A DNA stretch of 64,000 bases from Bacteroidales bacterium (GCA_017480345.1 JAFVAU010000016.1:102116-166115), one strand, 5' to 3'. Positions 1 to 9,523 are shown, counted from the first letter of the stretch. Made by a program: numbers and translations. Notes: a model not told the origin generated them from the letters alone.

Positions 1-1620
1 AAGCGTATTGCTCTTGGTGATGGTGAGTTCCTGACCCAGGAGTGCGGTGAGCTGATGGTCGTCATTGTTCAGGAGCTTCGCGAAATCGTAATTCAAGGTA
101 TTGGTATTACGATAACGGGTGCGGAAGGCTTCCTTGTGCTGATTGGAAGGCGTATTCTTTACGGTGGAGTTGTTGGCCACATAATAAGTAGTCATGCCGT
201 AGAAGCGGTCGTCCGTCTGGGTGTATTTTTCCAGACCGCCTTCAATCTTTAGTTTCAGGTTGTCGATGATGGTCCAGTTAAAGGCGGCATTGGCGTTCCA
301 CGTGGTACGGATACGACGGGAATCATTGTCGGCCACAGACTGGAGCGGCGGGGCGTTGTCACCATAATCCTGCTCTTCATCCACGCCCACGGAAGTGGCG
401 ATAAGCGGAATGGGCGTATAGGAGACAGCATGCTTGAGACGGCCGTTACCGGCGGTGGAGCCGGTATCGTTGATACCGTTGGCGCCGCCACCGCGTACAT
501 TCACGCGGGAATAACGCACATTGGCATCAATGGAAGTAGTGGCAGACGTCTTGAAATTGGCCTTGAAATTCAGGTTGTCACGGGTGTAGTTGGAACCCAC
601 CATGATGGCCTGGTCGCCCATATGGGCATAGCCGATGGTCCAGTTGGCGTTCTCACTGCTGCCGGACACGGAGAAATCTGCGGAGAACGTTGTGCCCGTG
701 CGTCCGAAAACGGCACTCACCCAGTCGTTGCCGGCCAGGTTGCTGTACAGGTCCATGTCAGAGAAGGAGCCGAAGTAAGGCTCATAATAGGAACTCAGAT
801 TGTCCCGGACCTTGCCCAGCTCATACTGGAACATCACGAAGTTCGCGGGATCCATGGCCTTGATGGCATTCTTGTTGGCCATGGTCTTGGCTCCGAAATA
901 AGTATTGAACTTAACGGAAATCTTCTGGCCTTTTTCCGCGTTCTTGGTGGTCACGATCACAACGCCGTTGGCACCACGGGAACCGTAGATGGCGGTGGAG
1001 AAGGCGTCCTTCAGAACGTCGATGCTCTGGATTTCGGAGGACGGGATGTCGTTGATGGATTCCACCGGGAAACCGTCCACAATGTACAGAGGGGCGCTGT
1101 CCTGGGTAATGGAACCGCCACCACGGACACGGATTTTGATGTCCGCGTCGGGGTCGCCTTCCGTAGTCACAACGGACACACCGGCCATCTTACCGGAGAG
1201 GGCCTGGGAGACCGTGGTAACCGGCTGCTCGGCCAGCTTGTCGGAGCCCACGGAGGAGACGGAGCCCAGCAGGTCACGACGTTTGACCGTCGCATAACCC
1301 ACAACGACCACCTCATCGAGGAAGGTCTGGTCAGCCTTAAGGACGACGTTGATTTCCGTCTGTCCTGCAATGGGAACAATCTGGTCTGCCAATCCGATGA
1401 AGGTGAAAACCAGATTCACTGCATTCTCGGGAAGCGTAAGCACATAGTCACCGTCAATACCGGTGATGGTACCAATGGTGGTTCCTTCCACCATGACACC
1501 GGCACCGATGAGCGGTTCACCCGTTTCGTCCGTGACAATACCTTTGACGGTAGTCTGGGCGCTCAAGGTGAGTGCTGTCATCATTCCCAGCAGCGCAAGA
1601 AAGAATTTCTTTGCTTTCAT
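1..1620 (-). CDS. SusC/RagA-family TonB-linked outer-membrane receptor (N-terminal part)
   Basis: Outer-membrane, TonB-dependent importer of oligosaccharides, here the probable glycan receptor of the pectin locus. Translating the minus strand from the ATG at 1620 gives a signal peptide ending LTLSAQ, then a carboxypeptidase-like barrel-sandwich domain (TVKGIVTDETGEPLIGAGV), a TonB box-like segment (FLDEVVVVGYATVKR) and the SusC plug signature GSVSSV...GKMAGVSVVT...IRVRGGGSI, with LYIVDGFPVES soon after. The frame stays open to base 1, so about 540 N-terminal residues of a protein usually near 1000 residues are present; the barrel and the expected SusD partner lie outside the window. The start is 33 bases after the pectate lyase stop, which suggests the same transcript. 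Family assignment is firm; pectin specificity is inferred from neighbours. Confidence 0.93.
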   Translation of the reverse strand, partial: MKAKKFFLALLGMMTALTLSAQTTVKGIVTDETGEPLIGAGVMVEGTTIGTITGIDGDYVLTLPENAVNLVFTFIGLADQIVPIAGQTEINVVLKADQTFLDEVVVVGYATVKRRDLLGSVSSVGSDKLAEQPVTTVSQALSGKMAGVSVVTTEGDPDADIKIRVRGGGSITQDSAPLYIVDGFPVESINDIPSSEIQSIDVLKDAFSTAIYGSRGANGVVIVTTKNAEKGQKISVKFNTYFGAKTMANKNAIKAMDPANFVMFQYELGKVRDNLSSYYEPYFGSFSDMDLYSNLAGNDWVSAVFGRTGTTFSADFSVSGSSENANWTIGYAHMGDQAIMVGSNYTRDNLNFKANFKTSATTSIDANVRYSRVNVRGGGANGINDTGSTAGNGRLKHAVSYTPIPLIATSVGVDEEQDYGDNAPPLQSVADNDSRRIRTTWNANAAFNWTIIDNLKLKIEGGLEKYTQTDDRFYGMTTYYVANNSTVKNTPSNQHKEAFRTRYRNTNTLNYDFAKLLNNDDHQLTALLGQELTITKSNTL

Positions 1621-1652
1621 TTGCTTTTGGTTGTTAGTTAATTAATAATATG

Positions 1653-3491
1653 TTAAAGTTTTGTATATGTTCCGTTCTTGTTCTGCCCTTCCACAATGTC
1701 GCGGACCAGATAGTGGAGGTACATTTCCAGGTTGGTATAGCGTTTCTGAGGGTCAAGCGTATAGGCATTGGGCTCCCCTACCCAATCCGGGAAATTACTC
1801 CGGGTTTCACCGGAATAAGAGGGCCATGTGGTACCGTAGGTAGACCCCACATCCTCCATATTCTTGATGACTTTCCCCGTCTTGCTCTTGACATCCTTGC
1901 AGATACGGGTATCCACCGCATCCCGCTTCAGCGAAGCGCCCGCCCAGTTGCAAACCGCATCCAAGGCATCGGCGGCCGAATGGGTGGTGGTGTAAGCCTC
2001 CTTCTCGTCTTTCCCCTTGACAGGGAAGGCCGACGAACTGATGTGCCCTTCATAAGACTTATCGTAGTCGTCGTAAGCCTTCTTCCAATAAACGCCGTCA
2101 GGATAAGCCGCATCAACACTAGGATAATCATGGTTATAGTTACCGGAGAGGTAAAGATAGGCCCAGTCATAAGGGTAATACTTCTTTACGTCTATTTCCT
2201 CTTCTTTCCCATTCACAATCTGTTTCTCTTTCACAGTAGTGGAATAGCCGCCGTCGGCCTCAATGAAATACTTCTTGTCATTGGAATCGGGCCCTTTCTT
2301 GTAATAGTTGTTCACCATGTTGAAGTGGCCGCCTTCACCGCCATAACACCCGTTGCTGCTGCCCCAATTGTACACCACACAGTTGCGGAAATCCACATTG
2401 CCGCGGTACGTATCGGTAGATTTGCCATTCTCGTCATACAGATACTGATGATCGAAACGGGGAGTACGATTCATGTGGTGAGCCAGCATATTGTGATGGA
2501 AAGAAGCGTTCTTTCCTCCCCAGATTCCGCCGTAGCCATGGGTTTTCTTGGAGTGGATGCTCTGGTTCATGCTTTCCGCAATGAGACACCACTGCATGGT
2601 GAAGTTGGCATTGGCGTAGAAAGAGGCCGACTCATCGATGGACCAGCTCATGGAGCAATGGTCCAGGATGATATTGTTCTGGTAGCGTCCCCAGATGCAG
2701 TCTTCACTGTCACCGGCATTCGGACCCTCATCTCCCAGACGGAAGCGAAGGAAACGGATAATCACGTTGTCGGCACCGACATACGTCGTATAATTCTTCA
2801 GGCAGATTCCATCGCCCGGAGCCGTCTGACCGGCAATGGTCAAGTCTCCTTTTTCAATCTTCAACTGCGACTGCAGCTCGATGACACCGGCCACATCGAA
2901 TACAATCGTGCGGGCGCCAGACTGCTTAACTGCCCAGCGAAGGGTACCCTCGGAACCATCATCGGACAATTTGGTAACGTGAAGCACCTTACCGCCCCTG
3001 CCGCCGGTGGTGTACATGCCGCCTCCTTCGGCTCCGGGGAAGGCCAGGGCGCCCATATTCTCCTCGGAAGCGGGAATTTTGAAATCGGCATATTCAATGG
3101 TCTCAGGAGTAGGATCCGGAGGCGTAACGCTGGAACTGCCGGTGGTAGCTTTCAGGGCCGTTGAGAAGGCCGACATGCCGCCACTGCCCACACTGCGAAC
3201 GGCAAAATTGTATTCCGTCCCTTCGGTCAGGCCAGTAACAGTGGTTTCTGTAGCAGACACCTGGCCGGATTTGACCTCCGTCATGCCCTGCAGCAGACGC
3301 CACTGATAGGAATCTGCACCGGAAACGGCCGACCAGGAGAAGACAAGTGCCGTCTCCGTGGCCGACTTCAGCTGAACTCCCCCGGGCACGGCCGGAGCCA
3401 CAGCGCTCTCATCCCCGGAAGGGTTGTCCTTCCCTCCGCAGGCCGCCAGGATACCCAGGCATCCGATCAGGGCAAAAAGTTTCGTCTTCAT
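1653..3491 (-). CDS. Pectate lyase (PL1-like) lipoprotein with a fibronectin type III domain
   Basis: Predicted to cleave polygalacturonan by beta-elimination at the cell surface or in the periplasm. The 612 residues start with a lipoprotein signal (LGILAACGG). A fibronectin III-like domain covers about 35-118 (PGGVQLKSATETALVFSW). A parallel beta-helix lyase domain follows from about 140: LAFPGAEGGGMYTTGGRGG, GARTIVFDVAG, LTIAGQTAPGDGI, NVIIRFLRFRLGD, ILDHCSMSWSIDE and HHNMLAHHMNRTPRFDH are typical of family 1 pectate lyases. The start codon overlaps the stop of the GH105 gene by four bases, so the two are translationally coupled. Its unsaturated products would be the substrates of GH105. 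Family is confident; the exact pectin fraction attacked is inferred. Confidence 0.9.
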   Translation of the reverse strand: MKTKLFALIGCLGILAACGGKDNPSGDESAVAPAVPGGVQLKSATETALVFSWSAVSGADSYQWRLLQGMTEVKSGQVSATETTVTGLTEGTEYNFAVRSVGSGGMSAFSTALKATTGSSSVTPPDPTPETIEYADFKIPASEENMGALAFPGAEGGGMYTTGGRGGKVLHVTKLSDDGSEGTLRWAVKQSGARTIVFDVAGVIELQSQLKIEKGDLTIAGQTAPGDGICLKNYTTYVGADNVIIRFLRFRLGDEGPNAGDSEDCIWGRYQNNIILDHCSMSWSIDESASFYANANFTMQWCLIAESMNQSIHSKKTHGYGGIWGGKNASFHHNMLAHHMNRTPRFDHQYLYDENGKSTDTYRGNVDFRNCVVYNWGSSNGCYGGEGGHFNMVNNYYKKGPDSNDKKYFIEADGGYSTTVKEKQIVNGKEEEIDVKKYYPYDWAYLYLSGNYNHDYPSVDAAYPDGVYWKKAYDDYDKSYEGHISSSAFPVKGKDEKEAYTTTHSAADALDAVCNWAGASLKRDAVDTRICKDVKSKTGKVIKNMEDVGSTYGTTWPSYSGETRSNFPDWVGEPNAYTLDPQKRYTNLEMYLHYLVRDIVEGQNKNGTYTKL

Positions 3492-4642
3492 AGCTTTTCT
3501 CTTTCAAGCGCCGCCCAGATGAGAGGGCCCATGCCCTTGGGGTCATTGGAGCGGACCGGTTCATTAATATAATAGTCGTAGTCTCCCTTACGGTTCTGCT
3601 TGCCGCCCAGGCCGGCCACCTCGCAGCAGCTATCCAGGTTCACAAGGCCGTCTTCGTCCACGCGGACAAAGGTGGAAAGGAGGGAGTCATAGGCCTTCAA
3701 GGCCTCTTCCCGGCGGCCGATGGCACCCAGACGGCAACCCTTGAGCCAGGCATACACAAACATGGCATTGCAGGTGGCCTCCAGGTAGTTGCCTTCGCGG
3801 GAAGGGCAGTCCAGAACCTGGTACCAAAGGCCCGTTTCCTTGTCGGCATAAAGGGGCAGCGCCTTATAGACATTATTGAGAATGCCTTTCAATTGGACCT
3901 TATAAGCATCCTCGGGGATTATCTCTATTACGTCCACCAGGGCCATGACATACCAGCCCAGGGCCCGGCCCCAGGCGTGGGCACTCTGCCCCGTCTCGGG
4001 ATTGCACCAGAACATCTCCCGGGAGGCGTCATAGGCATGACGCAGCAGGCCGGTGGCAGGGTCGAAGGTCTTGTTATACGCCGTGGAGAACTGGAGCACG
4101 ATGTCTCCGTAATTCTTCTCCCGTTGCAGGCTGTCCGCCACATAGCGCCGGGTATACTCCGCATAGAACGGCTGGGCCATATACAGACCGTCCAGCCACA
4201 CCTGGTTGGGATAAACGGCCTTGTGCCAGAAGTTTCCTTCCGGGGTGCGGGGCTGGCTCTGCAGCTGGCTGTAGAGTGTATCCATGGCGGCACGGTACTT
4301 TTCCTTGCCGGTAATGTCGTACAGCTGGAACAGCGTACGGCCCGGGCACACATGGTCCGTGGAATAATTGCTCTTCTTGTATTTGTAGATGGTGCCGGTA
4401 GAGTCGATGATGGCGTCGTACCAGGCGTCAACGTAGGAAAGGGCCTCAGGAGATGCATCCAGCATGGCCTTGAGTTCCAGTCCGGTGGTGTAGTTCCATT
4501 TGAGTTTGCCTTCCTGGCCATCCATGTAGCTGGCTTCCGGGTTCCGTGCCATCTCACTTTGGACCACTTGCAAAGACAGCGGCGCCTTGACCGTGCAGGC
4601 GGTCAAGGCAAACGCAGCCAGTATGATACCTAACTTTCTCAT
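3488..4642 (-). CDS. GH105 unsaturated galacturonyl/rhamnogalacturonyl hydrolase, lipoprotein
   Basis: Removes the unsaturated uronic acid left at the non-reducing end of oligosaccharides by pectin or rhamnogalacturonan lyases. The 384 residues carry a lipoprotein signal (AAFALTACTV) followed by an (alpha/alpha)6-barrel. Family motifs seen are GRTLFQLYDITG, VWLDGLYMAQPFYAEY (containing the catalytic Asp position known from YteR), HAWGRALGWYVMALVD and CNAMFVYAWLKG. Length fits the YteR/YesR family. It overlaps both neighbours by four bases and lies between the esterase fusion and the pectate lyase, so it is co-translated with the enzymes that make its substrate. Exact substrate (galacturonan or rhamnogalacturonan derived) cannot be told from sequence alone. 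Confidence 0.9.
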   Translation of the reverse strand: MRKLGIILAAFALTACTVKAPLSLQVVQSEMARNPEASYMDGQEGKLKWNYTTGLELKAMLDASPEALSYVDAWYDAIIDSTGTIYKYKKSNYSTDHVCPGRTLFQLYDITGKEKYRAAMDTLYSQLQSQPRTPEGNFWHKAVYPNQVWLDGLYMAQPFYAEYTRRYVADSLQREKNYGDIVLQFSTAYNKTFDPATGLLRHAYDASREMFWCNPETGQSAHAWGRALGWYVMALVDVIEIIPEDAYKVQLKGILNNVYKALPLYADKETGLWYQVLDCPSREGNYLEATCNAMFVYAWLKGCRLGAIGRREEALKAYDSLLSTFVRVDEDGLVNLDSCCEVAGLGGKQNRKGDYDYYINEPVRSNDPKGMGPLIWAALEREKL

Positions 4643-6300
4643 TTGTTGTTATAAGGGTCCCAGACAATGCCGTCCTGGCTCTGGTACATCACTTTTTCAA
4701 AACTGTACTCCCCTGCCTGAGAGGCATTCAGCCTGTGGCTCCATTTCACCCGCTTTCCGTCAGCCCCGGGGCCGTAATTCTTATACTCCGCGTAGTAAGA
4801 ATTCTTCTTGGTGTCCGGCTTACCGTCCTTCTCCCAGTCGTGCCAGCCTTCCGGCAGAATATGGCCGCCCAGTTCGCACTCGATGAACACCGTCTTGGCA
4901 TAGGCGCCCCAGGGACGGCCCAGGTAGCATTGGGTAACCCCTTCATCGGCCGTGAGCTTGCATTGGTAAAAGACATAGCCGTATTTCTGGCCCTCCAGGG
5001 TGGAGGCGGCCGTCACGTAGCTGTTTTTCTTGGAGCGGATTTCGCAGCCCTCGAAATAGGCGATGCTGGTGCCGAAGATAAAGTCCGTTGTCCCCTCTAT
5101 GTAGCAGTCCTTAAAGTAGTTGCGCTTGATTCCGCCGAATTTTCCGAATCGGCCATAAGTATAAAGGGTATCCTGGTTTCCCAGGAAGCGGCAGCGGTTG
5201 AAAAAGAGGAAGTCCCCGTCCGTGAACACCGCCACGGCCTGGCCTATCTCCTTGCCCTCGCCGGCGCTGTTCTCGAAGCAGATGTCCTCGAAGGTAATGT
5301 AGCTGGCGTGGATATAGACGCTGGCGCTGCCGCTGGTGCCCACGGGGAAATCCCGGCCGGGCCAGAGCTTCTTGGCATATTTGTCATAGGTAAGGATGGT
5401 CTTCCCCGCATCCTCTCCCTTGAAATGCACGCGGAACTTGGTGTGGGGAATGGAAATCTCTTCCTTATAGACGCCGTTACGGATGAGCACCTTCGTAATC
5501 TCCTTGTGGCTGTAGTCGGGAATGGCGTTCACGCCCTCCTGCACCGTCTGATAATCTCCGTGGCCGTCGGCCGATATTACTATATTGTAATAGACCAGGT
5601 GCTGCGCCAGCTCGGGAAGCTGCTCCCGGATGAGGCCGCAGACAATCTCCGTCACCTTGCGGGCGCCGCAGGGCACCAGGTGAGTGTTGTCGTTCTTGCC
5701 GGTGGAAATCATGAAATAGGCCTTGGAGGCCTCGTCTCCCAGCCCCTCCAGCCAGTCCAGGGTGGGGGTGGTAACATCCAGGAGGGTAACGTCCTTTTCT
5801 TCGGCCACGGCCTTCATGGCGGCGGGATAATCTCCGTGGCAGCCCCGGTCCAGGCCTTTTTCCTTGAACCAGCGGCGGGCGACGGGCGTAAGGAGCACCG
5901 GCGTGCCGCCCTTTTCCCGCACCCCGTCAATGAAGAGGCGGAGGTTGTCCTGGTAGGCGCCCCAGGGGGCCGCATAGCGCTCAGGGTCGCTCTCCTTGGA
6001 ATCATTGTGGCCGAACTGGATAAACACGTAGTCTCCGGGCTGTACGGCATTGTAAACCTTGTCCCAGAGGCCCAGGTCACGGAAACTCTTGGTGCTGCGC
6101 CCGTTCTGGGCATAATTGAGCACCTGCACCTGCGAGGGGTCCAGGAAGTTCTGGAACATCATGCCCCAGCCGCGCTCCTCCCCGGCCTTGGGCAGGTCTT
6201 TTTCCGCCATGGTGCTGTCTCCCATCAGATGAATGGTGGTAAAGGAAGAAAGGGCCAGCCACACAAGGGCCGTGCCCATAAGCAAAACTGCTTTTCTCAT
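4639..6300 (-). CDS. Bifunctional pectin esterase: CE12-like acetylesterase fused to CE8 pectin methylesterase
   Basis: One polypeptide of 553 residues carries two pectin de-esterifying domains behind a signal peptide. Residues about 22-235 are an SGNH hydrolase of the rhamnogalacturonan acetylesterase type: block I HLMGDSTMAEKD, block III FVFIQFGHNDSKESD with the GHND signature, and the C-terminal DNTHLVPCGA with the Asp/His pair. Residues about 245-545 are a right-handed beta-helix pectinesterase: ISADGHGDYQTVQEGVNAIP, QAVAVFTDGDFLFF, GNQDTLYTYG, DCYIEGTTDFIFG (catalytic Asp) and CYLGRPWGAYAKTVF. Both active sites look intact. Four-base overlaps join it to GH28 upstream and GH105 downstream. 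De-acetylation plus de-methylation prepares homogalacturonan for the adjacent lyase and hydrolase. Confidence 0.92.
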   Translation of the reverse strand: MRKAVLLMGTALVWLALSSFTTIHLMGDSTMAEKDLPKAGEERGWGMMFQNFLDPSQVQVLNYAQNGRSTKSFRDLGLWDKVYNAVQPGDYVFIQFGHNDSKESDPERYAAPWGAYQDNLRLFIDGVREKGGTPVLLTPVARRWFKEKGLDRGCHGDYPAAMKAVAEEKDVTLLDVTTPTLDWLEGLGDEASKAYFMISTGKNDNTHLVPCGARKVTEIVCGLIREQLPELAQHLVYYNIVISADGHGDYQTVQEGVNAIPDYSHKEITKVLIRNGVYKEEISIPHTKFRVHFKGEDAGKTILTYDKYAKKLWPGRDFPVGTSGSASVYIHASYITFEDICFENSAGEGKEIGQAVAVFTDGDFLFFNRCRFLGNQDTLYTYGRFGKFGGIKRNYFKDCYIEGTTDFIFGTSIAYFEGCEIRSKKNSYVTAASTLEGQKYGYVFYQCKLTADEGVTQCYLGRPWGAYAKTVFIECELGGHILPEGWHDWEKDGKPDTKKNSYYAEYKNYGPGADGKRVKWSHRLNASQAGEYSFEKVMYQSQDGIVWDPYNNK

Positions 6301-7757
6301 AAGGCTTTTCCGTTTACGGTCACGTTGTCAAATACCACATCTTGGGCGTAGTGTACTTCCGCGCCATTTTGGGCGGTGAAAACGCTGTTATGGAAATCCA
6401 GACCACGGATGGGCAGCTCCGGCAGGCCATTGATATAAATGGCCTGCTTGGCGCCGCTGCAAACAATGTGATCAAAATGGATATCCCTGAATTCGGGCGT
6501 GGTTTCATCTACGGGCAGGAGGTCTTCCTTGCCGTCCTCTCCCTTGTCGGACTCCGCCACACCGGCATAATACAGATTGAAGATGACACCGTAGGAGGTG
6601 ATGTCCTTCATATAAATGTCCCGGCACCAGATGTCCTTTACCAGGCCGCCCCGGCCGCGGGTGCTCTTGAAGCGCAGGCCCACGTCCGTTCCCATGAAAC
6701 GGCAGCCGCGCACCAGAATATTCTGCGCACCGCCGCTCATCTCGCTGCCAATCACAAAGCCGCCGTGGCCGTGATAGACGGTGCAGTTCTCGATGACCAG
6801 GTTCTTGCAGGGGATGCCGTAGCGGCGGCCGTCCTCGTCCTTGCCGGACTTGATGCAGATGGCGTCGTCTCCCACGTCAAAGCTGCAGCCGCTCACGTGG
6901 ACGTTCTCGCAGGCCTCGATGTCAATGCCGTCTCCGTTGGTGGAATAATGGGGATTGCGAACCTGGATGTTGCGCACCGTCACGTGCTTGCACCACAGCG
7001 GGTGAATGTTCCAGGCCGGGGAATTCTGGAAAGTGGCATCTTCCAGCAGCACCCGCTCGCAGTTTCTGAGGGAAACCATCACGGGGCGCAGGAAGGTCTT
7101 GATTTCCTGCAGGTCCAGGGAATCGGCCTGCTTGTTGAGGGAACCGGCCGTGAGGCGGGCCTTCTCGTAGCCCTCGTCCGGGTACCAGGTTTTTCCGTCG
7201 TCGGACAACACGCCGCCGGCCTTTACCGTCGGATTCCAGATATCGTCCCCCACCTTGCGCTTTTTCAGTTCCCGCCAGGGGGTTCCGTTTCCGTCAATGG
7301 TTCCCTTGCCGGTAATGGCGATGTCCGTTGCGCCCTCCGCATGGATGGGAGAGAGGCAGCGCTTCATGTCCAGGCCCTCAAAATTGGTTTGGATGATGGG
7401 ATAAAGCTCCTGGTCAGCAGAGAAGACAAGGACAGCGTTGTCGCTCAAATGCAATTCCGTATGGCTCTTGAGGCCGATAGGGCCGGTGAACCAAATGCCG
7501 TCCGGGACCACGAGCCGGCCCCCGCCCTGCTTCTCCAAGGCTTCGAAAGCCTGCGCAAAGGCCTCCGTGCAAAGGGTTACGCCGTCTCCAACGGCACCGA
7601 AGTCCGTAAGCACCACTTCCCTTCCGGGAATGGAGGGAAGCTGCACTGCGGGCATGTCGAAAGGTATATCATGCAAACGTTTGCACTCTTCTGTACAAGA
7701 AAAGAGAGAAATACATAATGTCGTATAAATGAACGACTTAAAGAAAATTTTGGCCAT
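6297..7757 (-). CDS. GH28 polygalacturonase lipoprotein
   Basis: Hydrolyses alpha-1,4-galacturonan or related pectin linkages. The 486-residue protein starts with a lipoprotein signal (TTLCISLFSCTEE). The beta-helix domain shows the GH28 signatures: VVLTDFGAVGDGVT, NGDGIDIE, FDVGDDAICIKSGKD (two catalytic Asp), GHGGFVIGSEMSGG and RFKSTRGRGG. The ATG at 7757 is chosen because it is the only start that supplies the lipoprotein signal. This is the first gene of the minus-strand pectin operon. A -7 element (7778-7785) and a LacI-type palindrome (7798-7807) precede it, and a second perfect palindrome falls inside codons about 25-29 (7672-7685), pointing to tight substrate control. Confidence 0.93.
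   Translation of the reverse strand: MAKIFFKSFIYTTLCISLFSCTEECKRLHDIPFDMPAVQLPSIPGREVVLTDFGAVGDGVTLCTEAFAQAFEALEKQGGGRLVVPDGIWFTGPIGLKSHTELHLSDNAVLVFSADQELYPIIQTNFEGLDMKRCLSPIHAEGATDIAITGKGTIDGNGTPWRELKKRKVGDDIWNPTVKAGGVLSDDGKTWYPDEGYEKARLTAGSLNKQADSLDLQEIKTFLRPVMVSLRNCERVLLEDATFQNSPAWNIHPLWCKHVTVRNIQVRNPHYSTNGDGIDIEACENVHVSGCSFDVGDDAICIKSGKDEDGRRYGIPCKNLVIENCTVYHGHGGFVIGSEMSGGAQNILVRGCRFMGTDVGLRFKSTRGRGGLVKDIWCRDIYMKDITSYGVIFNLYYAGVAESDKGEDGKEDLLPVDETTPEFRDIHFDHIVCSGAKQAIYINGLPELPIRGLDFHNSVFTAQNGAEVHYAQDVVFDNVTVNGKAL
7672..7685. promoter_or_regulatory. Intragenic LacI-type operator in the GH28 gene
   Basis: Perfect 14-base palindrome TGCAAACGTTTGCA. It lies about 72 bases inside the GH28 coding region, 124 bases (centre to centre) from the upstream copy at 7798-7807. 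The CAAACGTTTG core recurs at only two other places noticed in the window, both in promoters next to pectin genes. A second operator downstream of the promoter could support looping or roadblock repression. The role is inferred. Confidence 0.7.
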
Positions 7758-7777
7758 TAGTTTCTTTATATGTGCTG

Positions 7778-7807
7778 CAAAGATAAGGAAAATAATCCAA
7801 ACGTTTG
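7778..7807 (-). promoter_or_regulatory. GH28 operon promoter (-7) with LacI-type operator
   Basis: On the minus strand a Bacteroidetes -7 element TATCTTTG occupies 7785-7778, giving a predicted leader of about 17 bases before the ATG at 7757. The palindrome CAAACGTTTG lies at 7798-7807, twelve bases upstream, inside the -7/-33 interval where a bound repressor would block polymerase. The flank TTTGTGCAAACGTTTG is identical to the operator at 9552-9561. No -33 TTTG at the ideal 19-21 spacing was seen. Confidence 0.65.
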
Positions 7808-7847
7808 CACAAATTTACAAAAAAGTGAAAATAAAAGATTTTCAAAA

Positions 7848-9518
7848 CTACAGAAGGCCGATATCCACCCAGCCGGAATCGTTCTTGGAAACCTGCCGGC
7901 TGCAGAAGAACGCCTGACGGGCGCCTATCCATCGGCCGGGGGCGGCTACAAAAGGCTCGCCGGCATCCGTGAAGGACTCCCCGTCCAGACTGTAGGAAAA
8001 GCGGCAGAGGGCATCGGGAACATTCCCCTCCACCTCCTGCGGCGCCACCTCCAGACGCAGCCAAAGCGTCACTTCCCGGATATCGGGATACTTTACAGCC
8101 GGCACATTGCCGGAACTGTAGGGAAACGCCTGCGGGGTAAGCGTATAATCCAGAAGGGCGAGGGGCTGCACAAGCTCCTGCCCGCCCCTATGCGCATCGG
8201 TACATTCAATATATTGCAGGGCTGCGCCATCGGCCGTATCCACTACGCGCACACCGGCATAGCTCTCCCCCATCACCACAAAACCGGCACATTCTCCCCG
8301 CTCCTTCAGCTGCGGATTGGGATGGAAAGTCAGCTTGGCCGTGGTGGTGAAGCGCTCCGCGGGAAACATCCGCTCCAAGAGATTGGGGCACTCCCAAAGG
8401 CCGATATGCTCCTGCTTCACGCTGTAGAGCCGCACCCCGCCGTCCGGCAGGGCCCTGTGCCAGTAAGGCCCCGGCACCGAGGGGTACTGCCAAGACAGGT
8501 CCAGGCCATACGGGCCTACGGCGGCAGCCGGAAAGCCGTTCCCGACGGAAGACAGCCTCTTTCCGGACACGGCCATCCTGCCGGAGGATACCGGCTGGCC
8601 CACTCCGTCACCGTCCGGGTCTTCCCCTATGAGCGGCCAGCCGTCGGAGCGCCAGGTCATGGGCTGGAGATGGACGATGCGGCCGTAGGCGCCCTTGTCC
8701 TGGAAATGAAGGAACCAGTCTCCCCCGTCGGGGCCCGTTACCCAGGCGCCCTGGTGCGGACCGTTCACCGTTCCGGGGGCCCAGGCCATCACAATCTTTT
8801 CTTCATAAGGGCCGTAAACGCTGCGGGAGCGGAGCACCGTCTGCCAGCCGGTGGCAACTCCGCCGGCGGGGGCAAAGATATAGTACCAGCCGTCCCGCTC
8901 GTAGAACTTGGTCCCCTCAATGGTGGGCTGCGTCAGATGACCGTCGAAAACGATGCGGGAAGGGCCTGTGAGGGCGGTTCCATCGGCCTTCATGGGGGCC
9001 ACGAAGAGGATGCTCTTGAGCCCGGCGCGGGAACCGGCGGCCCCGTGCGAAAGCCAGGCGTTTCCCTCCGAATCCCAAAGCGGGCAGGGGTCTATGAAGC
9101 CTTTTTCCTCCACCACCCAGACGGGAGGCTCCCATCGGCCTGTGACATCCTGCGTCTTAACCATGAAAACGCCCCGGTCCGGGTCTCCTACATAGATATA
9201 GAACCAGCCGTCGTGGTAGCGGATGGCCGGGGCCCAGACGCCGCAGCCATGCTGCACCGCGCCGTGGAATTCGGGGGCGGGATAATCCGCGAGCGCAGCC
9301 CCCACCTGCTCCCAATGGACCAAATCGCGCGAGTGGAGGATGGGAAGTCCCGGGAAGAAATTGAAGGAGGAAGCCGTCATATAATAGTGGTCCCCCACCC
9401 GGCATACATCCGGGTCGGAATAATCGAAATGAAGGACGGGATTGGTGAAATTCACGGTCTCCTTTACGGAGCAGGAGACGGAAAGTGCTATTAAAAGGGC
9501 CGATAACGTACGTTTCAT
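7848..9518 (-). CDS. GH43-family glycosidase lipoprotein (arabinofuranosidase/xylosidase type)
   Basis: Five-bladed beta-propeller glycosidase, probably removing arabinose or xylose side chains from pectin. The start at 9518 (not the longer frame from 9587) gives a lipoprotein signal, ALLIALSVSCSVKE, and 556 residues. Catalytic positions of GH43 are visible: the base Asp in FDYSDPDV (about residue 35), the pKa-modulating Asp in GFIDPCPLWD and the acid Glu in QPTIEGTKFYER. The C-terminal 200 residues resemble the beta-sandwich domain of GH43 xylosidases. The gene is divergent from lacI and shares its operator at 9552-9561. It ends 90 bases before the GH28 start, and that gap holds the GH28 promoter. 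Substrate is not decided by the sequence. Confidence 0.85.
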   Translation of the reverse strand: MKRTLSALLIALSVSCSVKETVNFTNPVLHFDYSDPDVCRVGDHYYMTASSFNFFPGLPILHSRDLVHWEQVGAALADYPAPEFHGAVQHGCGVWAPAIRYHDGWFYIYVGDPDRGVFMVKTQDVTGRWEPPVWVVEEKGFIDPCPLWDSEGNAWLSHGAAGSRAGLKSILFVAPMKADGTALTGPSRIVFDGHLTQPTIEGTKFYERDGWYYIFAPAGGVATGWQTVLRSRSVYGPYEEKIVMAWAPGTVNGPHQGAWVTGPDGGDWFLHFQDKGAYGRIVHLQPMTWRSDGWPLIGEDPDGDGVGQPVSSGRMAVSGKRLSSVGNGFPAAAVGPYGLDLSWQYPSVPGPYWHRALPDGGVRLYSVKQEHIGLWECPNLLERMFPAERFTTTAKLTFHPNPQLKERGECAGFVVMGESYAGVRVVDTADGAALQYIECTDAHRGGQELVQPLALLDYTLTPQAFPYSSGNVPAVKYPDIREVTLWLRLEVAPQEVEGNVPDALCRFSYSLDGESFTDAGEPFVAAPGRWIGARQAFFCSRQVSKNDSGWVDIGLL

Positions 9519-9523
9519 ACCTG

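Noticed and set aside
430-1641. Long plus-strand open frame
   Set aside because: Antisense to a clear SusC receptor; codon pattern is the complement shadow common in GC-rich DNA.
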